Below the pieces are notes generated by a model. It was not told the origin of the DNA. It saw nothing but the letters and a program-made list of their open reading frames with translations, and searched no databases. From an uncultured Ruminococcus sp. (GTDB lineage: Bacteria; Bacillota; Clostridia; Oscillospirales; Ruminococcaceae): a stretch of DNA of 10,756 bases. The translations under genes and the position numbers were made by a program. The stretch spans positions 1 through 10,756 of the forward strand of contig CAMWRL010000058.1 in the NCBI GenBank assembly GCA_947176685.1, written 5' to 3'. Positions 1 to 4,848 of the stretch are shown here, piece by piece. Position 1 is the first letter of the stretch, and each line of letters opens with the position of its first letter.

Positions 1-1
1 C

Positions 2-67
2 CGTAAATCGTCTGCATCAACACCGAAATCTTTCGGACAACGTGTTGACAACATAGAAACTATATGA
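2..67 (+). CDS. Possible 3' tail of an upstream gene, cut by the window edge
   Basis: One plus-strand frame is open from base 2 to a TGA at 65-67 and would encode a 21-residue C-terminus ending in FGQRVDNIETI. Its codons (GTT GAC AAC ATA GAA ACT ATA) resemble those of the genes downstream. If it is real, the aroB promoter lies inside the end of the preceding gene. The stretch is too short to assign to a family, and other frames here are also open, so this is only a possibility. A small hairpin (CCGAAA at 23-28 with TTTCGG at 31-36) lies within it. Confidence 0.2.
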   Translation, partial: RKSSASTPKSFGQRVDNIETI

Positions 68-73
68 TATAAT
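45..73 (+). promoter_or_regulatory. Sigma-A promoter of the aro operon
   Basis: A consensus -35 hexamer TTGACA (45-50) is followed after exactly 17 bp by a consensus -10 hexamer TATAAT (68-73). The -10 is also preceded by the extended TG motif (65-66). Transcription should begin near base 80, about 110 bases before the aroB start. A promoter this strong ahead of a biosynthetic operon suggests that control acts after initiation, which fits the terminator in the leader. Confidence 0.85.
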
Positions 74-114
74 AAAAAAAACATGTAATTTTTACATTAT
101 GAGAGTCTGTGCAT

Positions 115-147
115 AAGCATAGGTTATATTAAATATGTCCGCTGCTT
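115..147 (+). promoter_or_regulatory. Candidate antiterminator pairing in the aro leader
   Basis: AAGCA (115-119) and GG (122-123) can pair with TGCTT (143-147) and CC (139-140), leaving a 2x2 internal loop. The 139-147 segment is also the left arm of the downstream terminator, so the two structures exclude each other. The upstream pairing would form first during transcription. The sensed signal is unknown. I see no T-box signature, and the tiny ORFs in the leader (MRVCA at 99, MSAA at 135) carry no aromatic codons. Confidence 0.4.
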
Positions 148-180
148 AGTGTGATAAAAGCAACGGGTTTTTATTTTTTT
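139..180 (+). terminator. Intrinsic terminator in the aroB leader (predicted attenuator)
   Basis: CCGCTGCTT (139-147) pairs with AAGCAACGG (158-166) over nine positions with one C/A mismatch and a 10-base loop. A T-tract follows at 168-180, interrupted only by A173. This is a classical rho-independent terminator. It lies about 60 bases after the predicted transcription start and directly abuts the aroB GGAGG at 181. Unregulated, it would cut off the operon just after initiation, so it is best read as an attenuator. The alternative is the 3' end of a short independent RNA of roughly 100 bases. Confidence 0.7.
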
Positions 181-190
181 GGAGGTAGTT

Positions 191-1231
191 ATGAGAAAAA
201 TTTATATCAGGACAAGCTGTCCATATGAAGTTATTATTGAACGTGGCGGCATTAAAAAGTGTGGAGAATACATTTCTGCTGTCACAAAGTCTAGAAAAGC
301 CGCCGTTATTACGGACGATACTGTCCAGAAACTTTATGCTGATACTGTTGCCGGTTCACTGAAAGATAACGGTTTTGAATGTTCGGTTTTCGCTTTCCCG
401 AACGGCGAGCAGTCAAAAAACCTTTCGACATTCGGACAGATTCTGGATTTCCTTTGCGAATCCGGAATCACCAGAAGCGATATTATTATTGCACTGGGCG
501 GAGGAGTTGTCGGTGATATAACCGGTTTTGCGGCTGCCTGTTATCTCAGAGGAGTGGATTTCGTTCAGATACCTACAACACTTTTGGCGCAGGTTGATTC
601 ATCCGTTGGCGGAAAAACTGCAATTGACATTACAGGCGGTAAAAACCTTGTCGGAGCGTTCAAGCAACCGTCACTGGTCATATGTGACAGCGATACGCTT
701 AAAACTCTTACTCCTGAAAATCTCTCCTGCGGTATGGCAGAAGTTATCAAGTATGGTATGATAAGAGACAGTCATCTTTTTGAAATGCTCGAAAACCATA
801 CTCTTGAAAACGTTGACGAAATTATGGACGAAATAGTATATACGTGCATTGACATAAAACGTGACGTTGTTGAGGGGGATGAGTTTGACAGAGGGGAGAG
901 AATGATTCTTAATTTCGGACATACTATCGGTCACGCCATTGAGGGCTGGCATAGCTACACCGACTACACGCACGGTATGGGTGTAGCCGCCGGAATGTGT
1001 CTTATTACTGACAGATTCGCTCCGGAACTTTCTGAAAGACTTAAAAAATGCGTTCTTGCGTACAACCTTCCGATCGGTACGGAAGCCCCCATTGCTGAAC
1101 TTCTGCCGTACTGTTCAAAGGACAAAAAACGTGAATATGGTAATATAAGTTACATAGTTTGCACAACAGTCGGCAAGGCTGAAATACGCAAATCAACTGT
1201 AAGCGAATTTGAAAAGGCTATGGGTGAATAA
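191..1231 (+). CDS. aroB: 3-dehydroquinate synthase
   Basis: This cytoplasmic, NAD- and metal-dependent enzyme converts DAHP to 3-dehydroquinate, the second step of the shikimate pathway. The product is 346 residues, normal for AroB. It shows the NAD-binding GGGVVGD (103-109) and the conserved PTTLLAQVDSSVGGK stretch (128-142). The metal ligands are E184 (in GMAEVIKYG), H244 (in GHTIGH) and H261 (in THGMG). DKKR (311-314) is also typical. I chose ATG at 191 because GGAGG lies at 181-185 with good spacing. An in-frame TTG at 179 would overlap that ribosome binding site and add four unlikely residues. It is the first gene of a tight aro operon, with aroA starting 2 bp after its stop. Expression is probably set by the leader terminator just upstream. 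Confidence 0.96.
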   Translation: MRKIYIRTSCPYEVIIERGGIKKCGEYISAVTKSRKAAVITDDTVQKLYADTVAGSLKDNGFECSVFAFPNGEQSKNLSTFGQILDFLCESGITRSDIIIALGGGVVGDITGFAAACYLRGVDFVQIPTTLLAQVDSSVGGKTAIDITGGKNLVGAFKQPSLVICDSDTLKTLTPENLSCGMAEVIKYGMIRDSHLFEMLENHTLENVDEIMDEIVYTCIDIKRDVVEGDEFDRGERMILNFGHTIGHAIEGWHSYTDYTHGMGVAAGMCLITDRFAPELSERLKKCVLAYNLPIGTEAPIAELLPYCSKDKKREYGNISYIVCTTVGKAEIRKSTVSEFEKAMGE

Positions 1232-1233
1232 TT

Positions 1234-2448
1234 ATGGATATAAAAATTACTCCGGAAAAATTAAAGGGTTTTGTGAATATTCCGGCTTCAAAGAGCGTTG
1301 CGCACCGTATGCTCATCTGTGCGGCACTTGCCGGAGATTCCGAAATAGGCGGTATAAATTATTCGAAAGACATTGAAGCTACCGTCAAGGCTATGAGCGC
1401 ATTAGGAGCTTGGATTTATACCAAAGAAAACAGCGCAGATGTTGCTGAAAAAATAAGTCCTCCGGAAAAAGCCGTCATTGACTGCAATGAAAGCGGCTCG
1501 ACACTTAGATTTATAATACCTGTTGCGGCGGCTCTCGGAGTAGAGACAGAGTTTCACGGCAGTGGCAGGCTTCCGCAAAGACCCATTGACATCTATATAA
1601 GAGAACTCGGGAAACACGGTATTACTTTCAACTACAACAATACAATGCCGTTTACCATATCCGGACAGCTTACAAGCGGTGTTTACGAAATTGAGGGCAA
1701 TGTATCTTCTCAATTTATAACCGGACTGCTTTTTGCACTGCCGCTTCTTGACGGTGAGTCCGAAATTGTTCTGACCTCACATCTTGAATCCCGTCCGTAT
1801 GTGGATATAACAATTGATGTACTGAAAAAATTCGGCATAACCGTTGATGAAACTGAAAATGGTTTTTATATAAAAGGCAGCCAGATTTACAAGCCATATA
1901 ACGGAGATGTTGAGGGAGACTATTCGCAGGCGGCATTTTTCTATGTGGCAAACGCTCTGGGGTCTTCTGTAAACCTTGGTAATCTCAATCCAGACAGCGT
2001 GCAGGGTGACAAAAAAATACTTGACATTATCAACGTTATACAGTCGGACGGCTGTTTCAATGTTGACTGTTCGGACATTCCGGACTTGGTTCCCGTACTT
2101 GCCGTGCTAGCGGCTTCCGGCAAAAAGGAGTCAGTTATATATAATGCCGAACGTCTTAAAATCAAAGAAAGCAACCGCCTTGAAACCACTGCCGCACTTA
2201 TAAATAACTTGGGCGGCAACGTTGAAATAACTGCTGACGGTCTGATTATACATCCGTGCGGTTTGTACGGAGGCACGGTTGACAGTTACGGCGACCATAG
2301 AATAGTTATGGCGGCGGCTGTTGCGGCTGTCGGAACTTCCGGAGATGTTATTATAAAAAATGCCGAAGCGGTTACAAAATCCTATCCGGATTTCTTTGAG
2401 GACTATAAAAAAGTTGGGGGAATTGTGAATGTCATCAGTATGGAATAA
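1234..2448 (+). CDS. aroA: 3-phosphoshikimate 1-carboxyvinyltransferase (EPSP synthase)
   Basis: The enzyme transfers the enolpyruvyl group of PEP to shikimate 3-phosphate, the sixth shikimate step and the target of glyphosate. The product is 404 residues, slightly shorter than the usual 420-430. It carries the substrate-binding K20-S21 (PASKSVAHR) and the ESGSTLRF stretch (86-93). It also has RLPQRP (112-117), SSQ (158-160), the catalytic aspartate D284 in DIPDLVP, KESNRLE (311-317) and GDHR (353-356). All main active-site positions appear present, so it should be functional. The ATG follows the aroB stop by 2 bp and uses a GGTGA at 1223-1227 inside aroB, so translation is probably coupled. 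Its last 20 bases overlap aroC. Glyphosate sensitivity cannot be judged reliably from sequence alone. Confidence 0.95.
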   Translation: MDIKITPEKLKGFVNIPASKSVAHRMLICAALAGDSEIGGINYSKDIEATVKAMSALGAWIYTKENSADVAEKISPPEKAVIDCNESGSTLRFIIPVAAALGVETEFHGSGRLPQRPIDIYIRELGKHGITFNYNNTMPFTISGQLTSGVYEIEGNVSSQFITGLLFALPLLDGESEIVLTSHLESRPYVDITIDVLKKFGITVDETENGFYIKGSQIYKPYNGDVEGDYSQAAFFYVANALGSSVNLGNLNPDSVQGDKKILDIINVIQSDGCFNVDCSDIPDLVPVLAVLAASGKKESVIYNAERLKIKESNRLETTAALINNLGGNVEITADGLIIHPCGLYGGTVDSYGDHRIVMAAAVAAVGTSGDVIIKNAEAVTKSYPDFFEDYKKVGGIVNVISME

Positions 2449-3505
2449 TAAAATTTCAGTATCCGTATTCGGAGAAGCAGAAAGTCCTGCAATCGGTATT
2501 ACTGTAAATAACCTGCCGTCAGGGGAATATATAGACGTTGCAGAAATACACAAGTTTATGATACGTCTCAAAGGTTCTGAACGTCGTGAAAATATTATAC
2601 CTCACGTTATGTCGGGACTTTTCAATGAAAGAACTACCGGCGCACCATTGTGTGCTTTCATTCAGAACTATTCGCCGGAGCCGTCTTTTGGTCAGAATCC
2701 CGACAGACTGGCAAGAGCAGGTCACGCAGACTATACCGGAGCTGTACGCTACAGAGGTTTTAACGATGTAAGAAACAGCGGTCATTTTTCTGAAAGACTG
2801 AATGTACCTGTATGTTTCGCCGGAGCTGTATGCGGTCAGATTCTTGAAAGGCGTGGAATATATGTCGGCGCACATATCGCAAGCGTCTATAAAATTAAAG
2901 ATAACCCATTCAATCCGGTAAAAGTTACCCGTGAAGATATTATAAATATACGTGAAAAGGATTTTCCGGTAATCAATGACCGCAAAGGTTCTCTTATGCT
3001 TGAAGAAATTGAACGCATACGTAAAACGGGCGATTCAGTGGGCGGAGTTGTTGAGTGTGCAATAACCAATGTTCCGGCTGGTATAGGTTCGCCGATATTT
3101 GACGGATTGCAAAATACAATAGCCCAGCTGATTTTCGGAATACCCCTTGTTACCGGAATTGAGTTCGGAACTGGTTTCCGGTCTTCGGGTATGACCGGAA
3201 GTGACTGGAATGACAATTTTTACGTTGACAGTCATAACCATATACTTACAGAAACCAATAATCACGGCGGTATCTTAGGCGGAATATCTTCCGGAATGCC
3301 GATAATATTCAGAGTTGCTTTCAGACCCAACCCGACTTTTACAAAACCTCAGACCGCTGTTGATATGCGTGAAATGACCGGAAAGACTTACTGTACCGAA
3401 AAGGATTATGACCCCTGTACGGTTATAAAGGCTGTTCCGGCTGTCGAAGCTGTCGCAAATATGGCTATACTCACTCATATGATGGAATATCCCAATTTTT
3501 GTTAA
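2429..3505 (+). CDS. aroC: Chorismate synthase, divergent at active-site motifs
   Basis: Chorismate synthase eliminates phosphate from EPSP to give chorismate and needs reduced FMN. The 358-residue length, the N-terminus (MSSVWNNKISVSVFGE) and the segments FDGLQNTIAQLIFGIP (224-239) and GGILGGISSGMPI (280-292) identify the family clearly. However, several signatures differ. The usual GESHG is GEAES (15-19), so the catalytic histidine position is E18. The usual RRxPG is RLKGS (46-50). RPGHAD is RAGHAD (96-101), with H99 kept. The common RGGGHFSGR is RNSGHFSER (115-123). The frame is uninterrupted, so this is not a simple frameshift. The start at 2429 has GGGGG at 2416-2420 and lies 20 bp inside aroA, implying coupling. 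It may be a lineage variant, a weakened enzyme or a repurposed paralogue. The family is secure, but activity is uncertain. Confidence 0.88.
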   Translation: MSSVWNNKISVSVFGEAESPAIGITVNNLPSGEYIDVAEIHKFMIRLKGSERRENIIPHVMSGLFNERTTGAPLCAFIQNYSPEPSFGQNPDRLARAGHADYTGAVRYRGFNDVRNSGHFSERLNVPVCFAGAVCGQILERRGIYVGAHIASVYKIKDNPFNPVKVTREDIINIREKDFPVINDRKGSLMLEEIERIRKTGDSVGGVVECAITNVPAGIGSPIFDGLQNTIAQLIFGIPLVTGIEFGTGFRSSGMTGSDWNDNFYVDSHNHILTETNNHGGILGGISSGMPIIFRVAFRPNPTFTKPQTAVDMREMTGKTYCTEKDYDPCTVIKAVPAVEAVANMAILTHMMEYPNFC

Positions 3506-3514
3506 GGTGATTTT

Positions 3515-4105
3515 ATGCAGAATGAAAATATCAGAAAAATGACAGATATGGCGGACACTGAAATCAGGGATTTGCCGACCCTTAATATATTGATTTGCTA
3601 TCTGCTCTACAGAATCGAGAAGAATGTGGAAGTTGAACAGCTTTATGAAATAGCTATGGAAACCGGTATAATAAATTATTTCTATTATCAGGATTCTGTC
3701 AATTATCTTCTGACCAATGGTCTTATTACCATTGAGAATATCAGAGGTAAAGACTATTATGTGATTCAGCCAAAGGGCAAGGCTTGTGCTGAACAGTTGA
3801 AATCCTATGCCCCAAAGTCCTGCCGTGACAGGATAGTTTTAGTGGCACTTAAGTATTTTGCCCGTCTGAAGTATGAGCAGGAAATAAAAATAGAATATCT
3901 TCCGGACGATAACGGCTGTTATATAAATATAAGGTGCATTGACCCCAAATATGACCTTATGGATATGAAGCTTTTCGCTCCGGATTTGGAACAGGCTAAA
4001 CTTGTAGGCGAAAAGATTATGCTCAATCCGGCTGGATTCTATGGAAAAATAATAGAACTGGCTTTGTCCAATGAGGAAGTCTCATACGACCTGACTGATA
4101 ATTAA
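3515..4105 (+). CDS. DUF4364 family protein with winged-helix-like N-terminus
   Basis: This 196-residue protein has no established function. It matches the clostridial DUF4364 family as I recall it. Residues about 20-100 look like a winged helix-turn-helix module: a helical stretch (LPTLNILICYLLYRIEK), then YYQDSVNYLLTNGLITIE, then a wing ending in DYYVIQPKGKACAEQL. This suggests DNA binding in the style of PadR/MarR relatives. The C-terminal part (about 105-190) is mixed alpha/beta with no motif I recognise. No signal peptide or membrane segment is visible. The ATG at 3515 follows AAGGTGA (3504-3510) and begins 9 bp after aroC, so it is very probably co-transcribed with the aro genes. Whether it regulates them is unknown. 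Its TAA interlocks with the stop codon of convergent yunB. Confidence 0.82.
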   Translation: MQNENIRKMTDMADTEIRDLPTLNILICYLLYRIEKNVEVEQLYEIAMETGIINYFYYQDSVNYLLTNGLITIENIRGKDYYVIQPKGKACAEQLKSYAPKSCRDRIVLVALKYFARLKYEQEIKIEYLPDDNGCYINIRCIDPKYDLMDMKLFAPDLEQAKLVGEKIMLNPAGFYGKIIELALSNEEVSYDLTDN

Positions 4106-4737
4106 TACTCTTTCCAACTGTAAACGCTTGCTTCCGGAACGTCCCCGACTATTATATTTTCTGCTAAAAGAAATTCGGCTTCTGTTGTTGTCTCAAAGTC
4201 GTAAAGGGGCAGGGAAGATTTTATGTCAGCCGTGACTATCGCTGATATGCGATGACAAGTCTGGTTGTTTCCGGCTGATGTGAAATCACTCCTCAGACTA
4301 ACTGACGCTTTCCTTGCCGGACATATCCTCAAACGTATATTGAATCCTTTTCCAGCAAGCATATACGACCCCGTAAGCGACCCGACAGGTATTTTAGTAT
4401 AACCAGCCGACTTTTCCAGACGCTGGTTTATGAGCAGGGCAAGTTCAGACTGTACTTTGTTTATGTTGTCCGGAATGGCTTCTATAGCCGTTACCCGTCC
4501 GGAGCCGTCGTACTTTACAGAAGCAAAGTCAGTATATCGGCAGGAGTTCGCCCGAAGATATCCGGAGGCTGATTCCTCAATAGCCCTGTCGGTTGCCGCA
4601 ATTGAAAAGTGTTCTGCCTGTAGTGCGGCTACCGGACGTACTGCTTTGTCAGTCCATATGGCGAATATAATAAGTATCGCAACCGCCGTGAATATCCCAA
4701 AAGCTATATATTTATGTTTCTTTTTTCTGCGTTTCAT
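4102..4737 (-). CDS. yunB: Sporulation protein YunB
   Basis: The product is 211 residues and resembles Bacillus YunB, a protein needed for efficient sporulation whose biochemical role is not established. In B. subtilis it is made in the mother cell under sigma-E. The N-terminus is strongly basic (MKRRKKKHK), followed by one membrane segment (about 11-28). The rest should lie outside the cytoplasm. Family hallmarks are IPVGSLTGSYMLAGKG (116-131), the SAGNNQTCHRI stretch (154-164) and AENIIVGDVPE (192-202). The ATG at 4737 has a GGGGAG ribosome binding site at 4747-4752 with a 9-base spacer. The gene converges on DUF4364 with overlapping stop codons and diverges from the GTPase gene. I could not identify a convincing sigma-E promoter in the short upstream region. 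Confidence 0.9.
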   Translation of the reverse strand: MKRRKKKHKYIAFGIFTAVAILIIFAIWTDKAVRPVAALQAEHFSIAATDRAIEESASGYLRANSCRYTDFASVKYDGSGRVTAIEAIPDNINKVQSELALLINQRLEKSAGYTKIPVGSLTGSYMLAGKGFNIRLRICPARKASVSLRSDFTSAGNNQTCHRISAIVTADIKSSLPLYDFETTTEAEFLLAENIIVGDVPEASVYSWKEY

Positions 4738-4805
4738 AAAAAATCACTCCCCACATTTTTTTATAGTATATTCGTCCGGCGAAGATACTGTTACGATTTA
4801 CATCA

Positions 4806-4831
4806 ACGGAGGATAAATATTTATCCTCCGT
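4806..4831. repeat. Perfect 26-bp palindrome between yunB and the GTPase gene
   Basis: ACGGAGGATAAAT (4806-4818) is followed immediately by its exact reverse complement (4819-4831). As RNA it could fold into an 11-bp stem with a 4-base loop. No T-tract follows on either strand, so it is not a standard terminator. It ends 5 bases before the GAGGTGAT ribosome binding site of the GTPase gene. Its CCTC (4825-4828) could alternatively pair with that GAGG. As DNA it could be an operator for a dimeric regulator. The symmetry is plain in the sequence, but the function is inference. Confidence 0.6.
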
Positions 4832-4836
4832 AAAAA

Positions 4837-4844
4837 GAGGTGAT
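4837..4844 (+). promoter_or_regulatory. Ribosome binding site that places the GTPase start at ATA 4849
   Basis: GAGGTGAT (4837-4844) matches the anti-Shine-Dalgarno complement closely. Its GGTGA core ends 5 bases before the ATA at 4849. In the DUF4364 gene and in spoIIE the same core lies 4 bases before the start codon. The in-frame GTG at 4840 falls inside this site and has no ribosome binding site of its own. Confidence 0.65.
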
Positions 4845-4848
4845 TATC

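Noticed and set aside
1..54. A minus-strand open frame starting at ATG 54 (MLSTRCPKDFG...) and running off the window
   Set aside because: No ribosome binding site precedes it and it lies under the aro promoter. The run is too short to judge.
83..97. ATGTAA/TTACAT hairpin just after the predicted aro transcription start
   Set aside because: It is a 6-bp, mostly A/T stem with a 3-base loop and no T-tract after it on the plus strand. It is too weak to call a terminator or regulatory element.
80..180. T-box, TRAP or leader-peptide attenuation in the aro leader
   Set aside because: There is no T-box GGTGG-type sequence, no regular GAG/TAG repeats, and the only small ORFs (MRVCA, MSAA) have no Trp, Phe or Tyr codons.
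4741..4805. Sigma-E promoter for yunB and a sigma-A promoter for the GTPase gene
   Set aside because: On the minus strand TATACTAT resembles a -10, but no -35 of either class sits at proper spacing. On the plus strand only partial matches such as TATATT (4767-4772) and GATACT (4784-4789) appear. None is good enough to list.
4430..4816. A 128-codon plus-strand ORF antisense to yunB
   Set aside because: It is the mirror of a well-conserved sporulation gene, its protein resembles no family I know, and it has no convincing ribosome binding site. I treat it as a shadow frame.
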